Positions 50,204 through 62,471 of a stretch of 64,000 nucleotides of DNA are shown in pieces. Location of the stretch: positions 2,790,001 to 2,854,000 of the forward strand of contig NZ_JBBOCA010000001.1 of NCBI RefSeq assembly GCF_038002225.1, written 5' to 3'. The notes under the pieces are model-generated. The model was not told the DNA's origin and did no database searches. It was given only the letters and a program-made list of their open reading frames with translations. The translations under genes were made by a program, and so were the position numbers. Source of the DNA: Paenibacillus sp. FSL R7-0204 (GTDB lineage: Bacteria > Bacillota > Bacilli > Paenibacillales > Paenibacillaceae). Positions within the stretch are counted from its first letter, which is position 1. Each line of letters starts with the position of its first letter.

Positions 50204-51028
50204 ATGACCACTATAACCTCAAGCAAAATTCAAGAAGCAGCCGTATATATCAAAGATAAATGCACCGTCGCCCCCGAAATCGGGCTGATCCTGGGCTCCG
50301 GCCTCGGCGTTCTGGCGGATCTGATCACAGATGAAGTTGTTATTCCTTATCATGAGATTCCTCATTTCCCGGTGTCCACGGTTGAAGGACATGAAGGTGA
50401 GCTGCTGATCGGCATGATCGAAGGCCGCCGCGTGGTCATGATGAAGGGCCGCTTCCACATGTATGAAGGCTACGGCCCTGAGGTTACAGCCTTTCCGGTT
50501 CGTGTGATGAAGGAGCTGGGTGTAACCAGCCTGCTGGTCACCAACGCTGCCGGTGGCGTTAACACCGAATACACACCGGGCGATCTCATGCTGATCACAG
50601 ACCACCTGAACCTGACCGGACGCAATCCGCTGAGCGGACCGAATGACAATGCGCTGGGCGTACGGTTCCCGGATATGTCTTCAGCTTACAGCCCGCGTCT
50701 GATTGCAGCCGCCAAGGAAGCTGCTGCGGCACTGAATTTCGAGTTCAAGGAAGGCGTATACGCCGGTCTGCTCGGACCGAACTATGAGACTCCTGCTGAG
50801 ATCGTAATGCTGCGCCGCCAGGGAGCAGATGCCGTAGGCATGTCCACCGTATCTGAGACTATCGTTGCCCGTCATGCCGGGATTGAAGTGCTGGGCATTT
50901 CCTGTATCACCAACATGGCAGCCGGAATTCTTCCGCAGCCGCTGAATCATGCAGAGGTAATGGAGACCGCTGAGCGTGTGCGCGAGCAGTTCCTGAAGCT
51001 TGTGCTTGCTTTTATCCCCAAAATGTAG
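50204..51028 (+). CDS. punA: Purine nucleoside phosphorylase (first of two)
   Basis: 274 residues, trimeric PNP family. Phosphate loop [34 protein letters not shown] with the purine-contacting Glu (E195) and SCITNMAAG with Asn237, the residue that corresponds to human N243 and selects 6-oxopurines. It splits inosine and guanosine to base and ribose 1-phosphate, which deoB then uses. AAGGAG precedes ATG 50204. Confidence 0.95.
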   Translation: MTTITSSKIQEAAVYIKDKCTVAPEIGLILGSGLGVLADLITDEVVIPYHEIPHFPVSTVEGHEGELLIGMIEGRRVVMMKGRFHMYEGYGPEVTAFPVRVMKELGVTSLLVTNAAGGVNTEYTPGDLMLITDHLNLTGRNPLSGPNDNALGVRFPDMSSAYSPRLIAAAKEAAAALNFEFKEGVYAGLLGPNYETPAEIVMLRRQGADAVGMSTVSETIVARHAGIEVLGISCITNMAAGILPQPLNHAEVMETAERVREQFLKLVLAFIPKM

Positions 51029-51085
51029 GTACTGCTTCACGTACGCGTTATTCTATACACAATCCATATCCGGGAGGATCAATCG

Positions 51086-51949
51086 ATGACAACACCAACC
51101 ACAGTCCCATACGGCACTCAAGTTCAGGAAGCTGCTGCTTATATTCAATCCAAATTCGGCGGTTATACACCGGCAATCGGCCTTATTCTGGGTTCAGGAC
51201 TTGGAGACCTGGGCGACCAGATCGAAGATGCAGTCTACCTGCCTTATGAAGAAATTCCGCATTTCCCCCATTCAACGGTAGAAGGTCATGCCGGACGGTT
51301 CGTGATCGGTAAGCTGGAAGGCAAGGATGTTATGATCATGCAAGGCCGTTTTCACTACTATGAAGGTTATGAGATGCGCAAGGTAGTCCTTCCGGTCTAT
51401 GTAATGGCTAAGCTGGGCATCGGCACGCTTGTCATTACCAACGCTGGTGGCGGAATGAACAGAGCGTTCAAGGCAGGCGACCTGATGCTGATTACCGATC
51501 ACCTCAATATGACTGGCGACAACCCGCTAATTGGACCGAATGATCCGGAGCTCGGCGTAAGATTCCCTGATATGTCCAGTGCGTATGACCCAGAATATAT
51601 TGAGCTTGCGAAAAAGCTTGCAGGCGGAGTTACTGGTGTGGACGGTGAAGCGCTTGTCCTGCAGGAAGGCGTATATGCCGGCATCAGCGGCCCGACTTAT
51701 GAGACCCCGGCTGAGCTGAAAATGCTGGCTTATCTCGGCGGCGATGCCGTAGGCATGTCCACCGTGCCCGAGGTTATCGTAGCCAGCCACAGCAAGCTGC
51801 GCGTGCTCGGCATTACCTGTATCACAGACATGGCGATCGGCGATGAGCTGGAGCCGCTCACCCATGAGCAGGTAGTTAAAGTGGCGAACCTGACCAAGCC
51901 TAAATTCATCGGACTGGTGCGTGCCTTCGTCCGTGAGGTGCAGGTCTGA
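51086..51949 (+). CDS. Purine nucleoside phosphorylase paralogue with Asp at the purine-specificity position
   Basis: 287 residues, same family as the preceding gene ([25 protein letters not shown]). Differences are [10 protein letters not shown] instead of NAAGG and TCITDMAIG with Asp248 where the first copy has Asn. Asp at this place is known to let engineered human PNP accept adenosine. The native substrate could therefore be a 6-aminopurine nucleoside or another analogue. It has its own GGGAGG. Its stop overlaps pdp as TGATG. Confidence 0.92.
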   Translation: MTTPTTVPYGTQVQEAAAYIQSKFGGYTPAIGLILGSGLGDLGDQIEDAVYLPYEEIPHFPHSTVEGHAGRFVIGKLEGKDVMIMQGRFHYYEGYEMRKVVLPVYVMAKLGIGTLVITNAGGGMNRAFKAGDLMLITDHLNMTGDNPLIGPNDPELGVRFPDMSSAYDPEYIELAKKLAGGVTGVDGEALVLQEGVYAGISGPTYETPAELKMLAYLGGDAVGMSTVPEVIVASHSKLRVLGITCITDMAIGDELEPLTHEQVVKVANLTKPKFIGLVRAFVREVQV

Positions 51950-53280
51950 TGCGTGCCGTTGATCTCATTCAGAAGAAAAGAGACGGCGGTGAACTCAGCC
52001 GCGAAGAAATCGCTTTTCTGATTCAAGGCTACAGCAAGGGGGAGATCCCGGATTATCAGATCTCCGCTTGGGCAATGGCTGTGTATTTCCGCGGTATGAA
52101 CGCGCGGGAGACCGGCGACCTGACCCTAGAGATGGCGATGTCCGGTGACCAGGTCGACCTTAGTCCGATTGCGGGCATCAAGGTGGACAAGCATTCTACC
52201 GGAGGCGTGGGTGATAAGACGACGGTTGTGCTTGCACCGCTGGTCGCAGCGGCCGGAGTTCCTGTAGCCAAAATGTCCGGGCGCGGCCTGGGCCACACCG
52301 GAGGCACACTGGATAAGCTGGAGTCGATCACAGGCTTCTCGGTGGAGATGGACCGGGAGCGGTTCTTCGCCCAGGTGGGCGAGATCGGCGCAGCTGTGAT
52401 CGGCCAGTCCGGCAACATCACGCCAGCAGACAAGAAGTTGTATGCCCTGCGTGATGTGACGGCCACAGTGGAATCCATTCCGCTTATTGCCAGCTCCGTC
52501 ATGAGCAAGAAGATTGCCGCAGGTGCGGACGCCATCGTGCTGGATGTGAAGACCGGCAGCGGTGCGTTCATGAAGACGCTTGACGATTCCATTGCACTCG
52601 CCCAGGCGATGGTAGATATCGGCACTCACCTTGGCCGCAACACTGTAGCGGTCATCAGCGACATGGACCAGCCGCTGGGCTTCGGCATCGGTAATGCCCT
52701 TGAGATCAAAGAGGGCATCGAGACCTTGAATGGCCACGGTCCTAAGGATCTGCAGGAGGTCTGCCTGATCCTGGGCAGCCAGATGCTTGTACTTGGGGGC
52801 AAGGCAAAGGACGAAGAAGAAGCACGTTCCATGCTGCTGTCCCATATCGGGGACGGCAGTGCGCTGGATAAGTTCAAGCAGATGGTGTCGGCCCAGGGCG
52901 GCGATGCCTCACAGATTGATTCTCCTGACACCTTGCCCGCTGCCCGCAGATTCATCGAAGTCAAAGCTGCGACCGCAGGCTATGTGGAGAGCATCCAGGC
53001 TGAAGAGATCGGTGTGGCCGCGATGCTGCTCGGTGCCGGACGCGAGACGAAGGAGTCCGTGATCGATCTGGCGGTCGGCATTCAGCTCTCGCTGAAGGTC
53101 GGCGACGCCGTGGCCGCAGGCGATACGCTGGCAGTGCTGCATGTGAACGATGCCAGCGAGAGCAAGGTGCAGGAGGCCGAAGCCAAAGTGCTGGAGGCTT
53201 ATCGCATCTCCGCCCAGCCGGTTCCGCCGCAGCCGCTGGTTTTTGCACTGGTGACCAAGGATGGGGTAACGCGTTACTAG
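51949..53280 (+). CDS. pdp: Pyrimidine-nucleoside phosphorylase
   Basis: 443 residues. Splits uridine, thymidine and deoxyuridine to base and sugar phosphate. Motifs: [20 protein letters not shown] (phosphate/base binding), [17 protein letters not shown] (family signature), [21 protein letters not shown]-terminal barrel-sandwich domain. Translationally coupled to the second PNP. Last gene of the operon before a strong terminator. Confidence 0.96.
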   Translation: MRAVDLIQKKRDGGELSREEIAFLIQGYSKGEIPDYQISAWAMAVYFRGMNARETGDLTLEMAMSGDQVDLSPIAGIKVDKHSTGGVGDKTTVVLAPLVAAAGVPVAKMSGRGLGHTGGTLDKLESITGFSVEMDRERFFAQVGEIGAAVIGQSGNITPADKKLYALRDVTATVESIPLIASSVMSKKIAAGADAIVLDVKTGSGAFMKTLDDSIALAQAMVDIGTHLGRNTVAVISDMDQPLGFGIGNALEIKEGIETLNGHGPKDLQEVCLILGSQMLVLGGKAKDEEEARSMLLSHIGDGSALDKFKQMVSAQGGDASQIDSPDTLPAARRFIEVKAATAGYVESIQAEEIGVAAMLLGAGRETKESVIDLAVGIQLSLKVGDAVAAGDTLAVLHVNDASESKVQEAEAKVLEAYRISAQPVPPQPLVFALVTKDGVTRY

Positions 53281-53318
53281 CCGGAACGGAACCTGCACAA
53301 TTAAGCCTATTCATACGA

Positions 53319-53369
53319 ACAAGCCGTACGAATCAGCATATTGCTGGCGTACGGCTTGTTTTATTTTTG
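53319..53369 (+). terminator. Terminator of the nucleoside operon
   Basis: ACAAGCCGTACG (53319-53330) pairs perfectly with CGTACGGCTTGT (53348-53359), an inner TCAGCA/TGCTGG pairing extends it, and T's follow. Confidence 0.9.
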
Positions 53370-53499
53370 ATAAGGAAATTATGATTTACGTCCGATGTGG
53401 ATAAGTAGTGCATAAAGTTGGGGGAAGTGTCTTGGAGCCTCGGCAGGATGACTACATTCTGGATCAGTAATAGGAATGACTTCGCTGATTTCACCGAAC

Positions 53500-53830
53500 A
53501 CATGGACAGCGCGTGGTCATCTGGGCCGGATACGGTCGAAAAACCGACTACATTCGGTACGGCAGAGGCATGTGGGCCGGATATGGTCGAAAACCGACCA
53601 CATTCAGTGCGGCGGAGGCGTGTGGGCGGGATATGGTCGAAAAACCGACTACATTTAGTGCGGCGGAGGCGTGTGGGCGGGATGTGGTCGAAAAACCGAT
53701 TACATTCAGTGCGGCGGAGGCGTGTGGGCGGGATATGGTCGAAAAACCGATTACATTCAGTGCGGCGGAGGTGCGAGGGCGGGATGTGGTCGAAAAACCG
53801 ATCACAATGGGGATGCCGCAGGCATTTTGT
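53500..53830. repeat. 51-bp hairpin repeat array, locus 6
   Basis: Six units with GGTCG at 53534, 53585, 53635, 53686, 53737 and 53788: spacings 51, 50, 51, 51, 51 (one unit lacks an A in its loop). Core GGTCGAAAAACCGACC-like stem, then ACATTCAGTGCGGCGGAGG. Shares the CGAAAAACCG loop and CATTC tail with the 22.0-kb array. The surrounding gap (53370-54112) has no gene; open frames here are period artefacts. Confidence 0.88.
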
Positions 53831-54058
53831 TCTGAAGACATCCGGGTAATTCCTTCACCTTTTCCCTACAAACATAGTAATTCCCTTACATAACATAACC
53901 TGAATCTCGTAACGAATGGAACCAAATCACTGATTCTAGGGTCAATAGCATACGCAGTTGAAATTGGCTTGAATAGGATAGACTACATTATATTTTATTA
54001 CCGGATTCATATGGAAGGAGCCGATAGGTTCTGGATGAATCTGCAGTTCATTTAATAG

Positions 54059-56590
<2,532 letters not shown>

Positions 56591-56620
56591 TTCCGCTCCA
56601 CCCAGCAGACTAAAAGTAAA

Positions 56621-56653
56621 ATAGCCTTAGCCCAGAAACTGAGCTAAGGCTAT
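56621..56653. terminator. Hairpin between the collagen-like and beta-lactamase-like genes
   Basis: ATAGCCTTAGC (56621-56631) pairs perfectly with GCTAAGGCTAT (56643-56653). The T tract is weak; it lies between convergent genes and could serve both. Confidence 0.7.
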
Positions 56654-56709
56654 AAATGCATCTGAGGACAATTGAATCATACTCCGTAACTGCTAAACGG
56701 AACATACCG

Positions 56710-57759
56710 CTACCCCACCGGCAGATAGCCCTCCACGGCAGACATCATCATATAAGCCCCGTTGCTCTTGTTACAGAGAGCAGTAATGGTTATGCCGCGT
56801 TCAGGATAATAGGCGGAATGGAAGCTGATCCCGGGATCGTAGCCCATGATATGGTACTTTAGCACCTTCCCGCTGGGGCCGGTTTGTATCCACACGCCGT
56901 AACCATAATAGCTGTCCTTCCGCTCATAAATATGCGGTGTCAGCAGCAGAGCGGTGGTCTCTGCCTGTAACAGCTTGTGTTCAAGCAAGCCGCTCCACAG
57001 CTTATGCATATCCGCCGCCGTAACAAATGCCCCTCCGTCCCCGCCTCCGACCACCGGAATGGAGTAGATGTTGCTGGTCTTTTTCCCATTGCTGCTGTCA
57101 ATGTATCCCTGAGCGGTGTGGGCCGGAAGCGCATCAAGCGCGAAGTAACCGGAATCCTTCATCCCGCAAGGCAGAAAAATATACTGTTCTACATATTCCG
57201 TGAACGGTTGCCCGCTGACGGCTTCTACGAGCATAGCAAGCATGATATATCCTGCATTGTTATAGTGAAAACGACCGCCTGGGGCAAATTTCATAGGAAG
57301 TCCAGCAAACAGCGGGAGGAAATCCGCAGGCCGCCTCAGCGTGTACATCGGGGTCTCCTTCCATAGTGTCGCGAAATCCTCCATCTCTTCTTCATCGAAG
57401 TAATCCGGTATGCCCGAGCTGTGAGTCAATAGCTGATGCACGGTGATCGCTGGGTCGAACAATGGGAATTCCTGCTTCGGCAAGATGTCTAGTATTTTGG
57501 CGTCAAAAGAAAACAAACCTTGCTCTGCGAGCTGGCAGACCGCAATAGCGGTAAATAGTTTGCTGCCGGAAGCAATGGCGAAGCGGGTGTGGGCCTGGTT
57601 GAGCCGTACGTCCCCGATATTAGCTATCCCAAAAGCTGCGGCTGCAAGGACATGCTCCCGTTCCGTCACTTGTACGACCCCTGAGAACCCCGTCCGCCGG
57701 GCCTCTTCACTGATAATCTGGACCAGCTTGTCCTTATTAATCTGATGTGCAGGCTTCAT
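56710..57759 (-). CDS. Beta-lactamase-family serine hydrolase (class C fold)
   Basis: 349 residues. SxxK motif RFAIASGSKLFTAIAV, YxN motif FHYNNAGYIMLAML, and a possible third motif near HIMGYDPG. Lacks a signal peptide, so it is probably a cytoplasmic esterase or D-aminopeptidase-like enzyme rather than a true beta-lactamase. GGAGGTG precedes ATG 57759; another ATG at 57792 lies in frame. Monocistronic. Confidence 0.85.
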   Translation of the reverse strand: MKPAHQINKDKLVQIISEEARRTGFSGVVQVTEREHVLAAAAFGIANIGDVRLNQAHTRFAIASGSKLFTAIAVCQLAEQGLFSFDAKILDILPKQEFPLFDPAITVHQLLTHSSGIPDYFDEEEMEDFATLWKETPMYTLRRPADFLPLFAGLPMKFAPGGRFHYNNAGYIMLAMLVEAVSGQPFTEYVEQYIFLPCGMKDSGYFALDALPAHTAQGYIDSSNGKKTSNIYSIPVVGGGDGGAFVTAADMHKLWSGLLEHKLLQAETTALLLTPHIYERKDSYYGYGVWIQTGPSGKVLKYHIMGYDPGISFHSAYYPERGITITALCNKSNGAYMMMSAVEGYLPVG

Positions 57760-58004
57760 CGTATGAAGCACCTCCTGTCTGAAAATAAGCATCAGTACCC
57801 TGTTATATTTCGCTGCTTGGGAGAATTAACCTTTATTCATTGGCGGTAAGCCGCAAGAGTGTACGCTGCGCGTAAGGTTTATCTGCAAAGGACAAGAAAT
57901 GCTGTTCCAGTTTGGCAGGGCGGTACATTGTGGACATTTTGCCGGATGCGATAGTATAAATGCAAACATGACAAACATGAGCATGCATCCGGGGAGGAAT
58001 TAGA

Positions 58005-58955
58005 ATGGCACTTCAGCAAACGATTACAGTCTTGAACGCACTGGACAGCGCTTATGTTAACGGTAAGCAGGTCAAGCAGTTGTTCGCAGAATATCCTGCG
58101 GTTAAGGTTGAGGTTCAGAAGGTGGAAGGGGAAAAGGGCAGCACAGAATTCGTCAAAATCACGATCCCGGGCAGCGAAGGCAAGCTTGGCGGCGGATCTG
58201 CTCCAACGTTCGGCATTGTCGGCAGACTGGGTGGGATCGGGGCGCGCCCGAGCCGGATTGGCCTGGTCTCTGATGCAGACGGTGCGGTAGCGGCGATTGC
58301 TTCTGCGCTGAAGCTGGCAGACATGCAGACCAAAGGGGATGTGCTGCCGGGGGATGTGCTGGTTACCACCCATATTTGCCCGGATGCTCCAACCCTGCCG
58401 CACGAGCCGGTGGATTTCATGGATTCTCCTGTAGATATTCTGCAGATGAATGAGCATGAAGTGCTGCCGGAGATGGAAGCGGTTCTATCCATTGATACGA
58501 CCAAAGGCAACCGTGTGGTTAACCACAAAGGGATCGCCATCTCACCGACGGTCAAAGAAGGCTATATTCTGCGGGTCAGCGAAGATTTGCTACGGATCAA
58601 GGAAATGACGACCGGGCAGTACCCGGTTACTTTTCCTGTGACGACTCAGGATATTACCCCTTACGGCAACGGGCTGTATCATATCAATTCCATTCTTCAG
58701 CCTGCGGTAGCTACCTCTGCTCCGGTGGTGGGCCTCGCGATTACTGCCCAGTCTATGGTGCCGGGCTGCGGGACTGGTGCCAGTCATGAGGTGGATATTG
58801 CCCAGGCGGTGCGTTTTGCTATCGAGACGGCCAAGGAAGTAACGCAGGGGACATGTTCTTTCTACAACGAAGCAGAGTTTGCCAAAATTACTGAGCTGTA
58901 CGGCTCCATGAGCGTGCTGCAGACGCTGGGCAAACCGGCAGTCACCTCTCAATAA
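58005..58955 (+). CDS. DUF1177 protein
   Basis: 316 residues. Matches DUF1177 proteins in sequence style: ITVLNALDSAYVNGKQVKQL, IVGRLGGIGARPSRIGLVSD, HICPDAPTLPHEPVDFMDSP, and SMVPGCGTGASHEVDIAQAV. Function not established; the conserved His/Asp/Glu residues suggest a metal-dependent hydrolase. GGGAGG precedes ATG 58005. First gene of a four-gene cluster with AroM, an aminopeptidase and a racemase-like gene. Confidence 0.85.
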   Translation: MALQQTITVLNALDSAYVNGKQVKQLFAEYPAVKVEVQKVEGEKGSTEFVKITIPGSEGKLGGGSAPTFGIVGRLGGIGARPSRIGLVSDADGAVAAIASALKLADMQTKGDVLPGDVLVTTHICPDAPTLPHEPVDFMDSPVDILQMNEHEVLPEMEAVLSIDTTKGNRVVNHKGIAISPTVKEGYILRVSEDLLRIKEMTTGQYPVTFPVTTQDITPYGNGLYHINSILQPAVATSAPVVGLAITAQSMVPGCGTGASHEVDIAQAVRFAIETAKEVTQGTCSFYNEAEFAKITELYGSMSVLQTLGKPAVTSQ

Positions 58956-59057
58956 CTGGATATTGGTATTGCAGGTAGGCGCTGAATTTCCTTCAGCGCC
59001 TGCTCTGCAATCACTGGGGGTAGCAGAAGCAGGCAAGACAGCAGAGGAGGGAAGCGC

Positions 59058-59726
59058 ATGAAGAATATCGGGCTGATTACGATTGGGCAAGCACCCAGGC
59101 AGGATGTCGCGCCCATCATTGAGAAATATCTGAAAAGCAAGGCGGGACTGGTTCAGTCCGGGGTGTTGGACGGGTTCACGGCTGAACAGGTGCGTGAATT
59201 CTACAGTCCAGGGCCGGGAGAGTATGTGCTGACCACCCGCATGGCGGACGGGTCCGCTGCGGTAATCTCCCGCGAGCGGATACAGACCGTTCTGCAAGGG
59301 AAGATTGATGCTATGGAAGCCGCTGGGATTCGGACGATCCTGCTGGCGTGTACGGGAGTTTTTCCGGGACTGCATACGTCTGCTGCCCATCTGATTGAGC
59401 CGGACCGGATCATTCCTCCGGTCGTGCAGGCGATGCTGGACGGGCGTCGTCTGGGACTGATTGGCCCTTTGCCGGAGCAGGAGGACGCAATGATTGAGAA
59501 ATTCGCTGGCGCCGGAGCCAGGTTGCCGTTCGCTGCGGCTTCACCTTATACGGGTACGGAAGCGGATTTTCGCGCCGCAGCAGAGCGTCTGAGCGGTCAT
59601 GCGGATGTGTTAGTGCTTGACTGTATGGGATATGTGGAGCAGCATAGACAGTGGGCGGCCTCCGCAGGAGTGCCCGCCGTGCTGTCCAATGCCCTGATGG
59701 GCAAGCTGGTCGCAGAAATGGTGTAA
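59058..59726 (+). CDS. AroM-family protein
   Basis: 222 residues. AroM signature region at the start (IGLITIGQAPRQDVAPIIEK), a Rossmann-like alternation resembling Asp/Glu racemases (TILLACTGVFPGL with a Cys, VLVLDCMGYVEQHRQWA with a second Cys). AroM of E. coli is linked to aroL by position but its role is unknown. The two Cys suggest a racemase/isomerase-like active site. GAGGAGGG precedes ATG 59058. Confidence 0.85.
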   Translation: MKNIGLITIGQAPRQDVAPIIEKYLKSKAGLVQSGVLDGFTAEQVREFYSPGPGEYVLTTRMADGSAAVISRERIQTVLQGKIDAMEAAGIRTILLACTGVFPGLHTSAAHLIEPDRIIPPVVQAMLDGRRLGLIGPLPEQEDAMIEKFAGAGARLPFAAASPYTGTEADFRAAAERLSGHADVLVLDCMGYVEQHRQWAASAGVPAVLSNALMGKLVAEMV

Positions 59727-59743
59727 TTCGGGAGGAAATGAAG

Positions 59744-60688
59744 ATGAGTGAAGCAAGAATCGGAATTAGCATGAATGTTCTTAAGGATTGTCTCGGGCTT
59801 GCCGGCGGAGAACTGCTGGCCGTAGTAGCCGACGATGATAAGCGTGATCTGGCCGAGTCGGTCTATGAGGCGGGCAAAAGGCTGGGAGCGGAATCAATGC
59901 TGCTGGTCATGCAGCCGCGAAGCAGATCGGGGGAGGAGCCTCCGGCTCCAGTTGCCGAAGCTATGGCTAAGGCGGATGTGGCCGTATGCATCACGACACA
60001 TTCGATGACACATACGGCGGCGCGCAAGCAGGCAGCCGCGGCAGGAACCCGGGTAGCTACCATGCCGGGGATCACCGATGATATGTTCAGCCACGGCGCG
60101 ATCACTGCGGATTATGGGCAGGTGAAGGCGCTGACCGAGCAGGTCGCTGCGCTGTTGTCTGCGGGCAGCCGGGTGCGTGTGGAGAAGGAAGGGATGGTTC
60201 TTAGTTTCTCTATTGACGGCCGGGATGGCATTCTCAGCACCGGGCTATACCTCAATCCGGGCGAATCAGGCAATCTGCCCTCAGGTGAAGCTTATATTGC
60301 ACCCCTGGAAGGCACGGCTACCGGCCAGATTAAGGTGGACGGCTCGGTTGCAGGGATCGGTGCCTTGAACGGCCCGATGGTGCTGACCGTGGAAGATGGA
60401 CGGCTGATCCATGCCGGCGGGGAGCATGGCGGCAAGCTGCTGGACATGCTTGGCGATGGCGATGGCCGGCTGCTGGGCGAATTCGGCATCGGGACCAATA
60501 ACAAGGCCCGGATTACAGGCGTGGTGCTGGAAGATGAGAAGGTGTACGGGACGATCCATGTTGCTTTTGGCAGCAATAATACGTTTGGCGGGGTCGTTGC
60601 GGCTGGCGTGCATATTGATGCTGTGGTCATGAAGCCGGATGTGTATATCGACGACAAGCTGATTATGCAGGCTGGGGAGCTGCTGTAA
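59744..60688 (+). CDS. M29-like aminopeptidase (aminopeptidase T-related)
   Basis: 314 residues. The C-terminal half has features of metallo-aminopeptidases of family M29: GEAYIAPLEGTATGQIKVDG, GEFGIGTNNKARITG, HVAFGSNNTFGG and HIDAVVMKPDVYID. The N-terminal Rossmann-like part (LLAVVADDDKRDLAES) fits too. It may cut peptides or peptide-like amides. ATG 59744 is nine bases from GGGAGG; ATG 59738 is too close. It follows AroM by 17 bp. Confidence 0.82.
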   Translation: MSEARIGISMNVLKDCLGLAGGELLAVVADDDKRDLAESVYEAGKRLGAESMLLVMQPRSRSGEEPPAPVAEAMAKADVAVCITTHSMTHTAARKQAAAAGTRVATMPGITDDMFSHGAITADYGQVKALTEQVAALLSAGSRVRVEKEGMVLSFSIDGRDGILSTGLYLNPGESGNLPSGEAYIAPLEGTATGQIKVDGSVAGIGALNGPMVLTVEDGRLIHAGGEHGGKLLDMLGDGDGRLLGEFGIGTNNKARITGVVLEDEKVYGTIHVAFGSNNTFGGVVAAGVHIDAVVMKPDVYIDDKLIMQAGELL

Positions 60689-60868
60689 GCAGAATGGAAG
60701 CTGCTGATTGCAAGGTTAAATAAGCCGCACCACAGATTTGGACGGTGGGTGCAATCGCCACTGTAGTGAACCTTTGGATTTCCGGCTGCTATTGCTGTTT
60801 ACGGCTGAAATAGGGTGGCTGGTTATGCTTTTGCAGCATCTAAACCAAGGCGGTCAGGAGGAGATAGG

Positions 60869-61525
60869 ATGCTTGGAATCATACGTGTCATTACATTGCA
60901 GGAGAACTCTGCAATCCAGTTACATGGAGATTTAATTGAGTGGCGGTATGGTCTGCCGGTGATGAGCCGCTGCATCCCGGATCAGCCCCGGGGTGTGTAT
61001 GATGCGCAGACTGAGGCGGAATCCATTCCGAAGATTATAAGGCTTGCCGGGGAACTGGAGCAGCAGGGATGCACGGCTATCGGCATCAGCTGTGCAGCCG
61101 ATCCGGCACTCTTGGAAGCCAGAGCAGTGGTGAATGTTCCTGTGCTGGGAGCGGGCTCCTGCGCGGCCCATATGGCTATGGCTTACAGCAACCGGGTGGG
61201 GGTGCTGACGATTCTGGAAGAGGTGCCGCCGCTTATCCGCAGCATTCTCGGCGATGCCTACGTTGGCATGGACCGCCCCGACGGCGTGACAACCACGCTG
61301 GATCTGAACACACCCGCCGGACGGACAGGCGCGCTGGCGGGTGCCGCCCGGCTCGTGGAGCGCGGCGCCGAAGCCCTTGTGCTGGCGTGCACAGGCTTCG
61401 CCACCATCGGCTTGGCAGCGGAGCTGGAAGAACAGCTCGGCATTCGGGCGTTCGATCCCATACTCTGCCTTGGTGCCGCTGCTGCTGCGTCAGCCTCTGG
61501 TGAGGGAGCTGTGCATCGCATGTAG
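60869..61525 (+). CDS. Aspartate/glutamate (hydantoin) racemase-family protein
   Basis: 218 residues. The two catalytic-type Cys are in AIGISCAADPALLEARAVV and LVLACTGFATIGLAAEL, as in the Asp/Glu/hydantoin racemase superfamily; VPVLGAGSCAAHMAM is a further conserved stretch. Substrate unknown; a D-amino-acid or hydantoin compound is likely. AGGAGGAG precedes ATG 60869. The 180-bp gap from the aminopeptidase gene contains no recognised feature. Confidence 0.85.
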   Translation: MLGIIRVITLQENSAIQLHGDLIEWRYGLPVMSRCIPDQPRGVYDAQTEAESIPKIIRLAGELEQQGCTAIGISCAADPALLEARAVVNVPVLGAGSCAAHMAMAYSNRVGVLTILEEVPPLIRSILGDAYVGMDRPDGVTTTLDLNTPAGRTGALAGAARLVERGAEALVLACTGFATIGLAAELEEQLGIRAFDPILCLGAAAAASASGEGAVHRM

Positions 61526-61720
61526 AATGGCTTTTTGTGTTGGGCAGGCTTTGCAATTTGCTAGAACTCGCGTCCTTGTAAGTGTGGGGCAGACTACGTG
61601 TATAGGCGATGTGTGGCAAATAATGCGTGAAAATCAATGTGTGGCAAACTAATAGCTGATCTCTTCGAAGCGTTCCTCCTGGCTCAGGGCAGGGGACGCT
61701 TCTTTGTAGTTAGGGGATTA
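61526..61720. other. Intergenic DNA before the repeat arrays
   Basis: No gene supported. The 946-bp gap to the PucR-like gene is filled mainly by the two repeat arrays that follow; beyond 62160 the sequence up to 62471 shows no clear promoter or gene. Confidence 0.5.
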
Positions 61721-61860
61721 GAGGAGCACAAGTGCCCCTGAATTCGGCGTAAGCGGGCAAAAGGAGAGAATGAGGTGCAGAAGTGCACCTGAATTGGGCA
61801 GATGCGGGCAAAAGGAGAGAATGAGGAGCACTAGTGCCCCTGAATTCAGCGGGATGGACT
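61721..61860. repeat. 51-bp hairpin repeat array, locus 7
   Basis: GAGGAGCAC at 61721, GAGGTGCAG at 61772 and GAGGAGCAC at 61823, spacing exactly 51. The second has AGGTGCAGAAGTGCACCT, a perfect 7-bp stem. Tails read GAATTCGGCG, GAATTGGGCA and GAATTCAGCG; the spacers share CGGGCAAAAGGAGAGAAT. Similar to locus 5. Confidence 0.85.
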
Positions 61861-61993
61861 ATGAGGCTGATAGCGGCGGGGGGGACAGATTTGGGGAAGC
61901 AGGAGTAGCACGGCGTAGATGAATATCTTTTGAGTAACTAAATGGGTTAGAGCACTTTGTCATAGGTAACATATCTGCGTACATCTGCCGTCT

Positions 61994-62155
61994 GTAATCA
62001 AAGGGATAAATCCCTCTGAATCCGGCGAAACGTGCCTGCCGCCTGTAATCAAAGGGATAAATCCCTCTGAATCCGGCGAAACGCGCCTCACGCTCGTAAT
62101 CAAAGGGATAAATCCCTCTGAATCCGGCGAAACGTGCTCCACGCTCGTAATTGGT
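61994..62155. repeat. 51-bp hairpin repeat array, locus 8
   Basis: Three full units GTAATCAAAGGGATAAATCC then CTCTGAATCCGGCGAAACG at 61994, 62045 and 62096, with a fourth partial at 62147: period exactly 51. AGGGAT/ATCCCT stems with a two-base loop. The same stem occurs at locus 5. Confidence 0.88.
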
Positions 62156-62471
62156 GGGGGAGGGGGCAGAGACGTAGGGACTATAGGAGCGGCCATTTAG
62201 GAGTTGGTGAGAGATAGATCCTTTTGATCCACTCCCCCATACTCCGCCTCTTGCAATCGCTTCTCATTCTTCCACCTGTGATCCAATTTCTTCCTAATGT
62301 GCTTTCACACCGAAAATCTGCCGTAACTGGATATCAATTTCCTGTGGCTCGGCGGGAATCTCTGATAAACTAGCGGGAACGCAAAAAGTGGGCTGGCGGC
62401 ATTGTCATGGCATATTGGCATATTTCAGGAAAAATCATGAAATACTGAAGACAGCAGAGGGAGGCGGAAGG

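Noticed and set aside
53418..53893. Overlapping ORFs of 60-143 codons on both strands in the 53.6-kb array
   Set aside because: The 51-bp period keeps any stop-free frame open. The products differ between arrays and none has a ribosome site.
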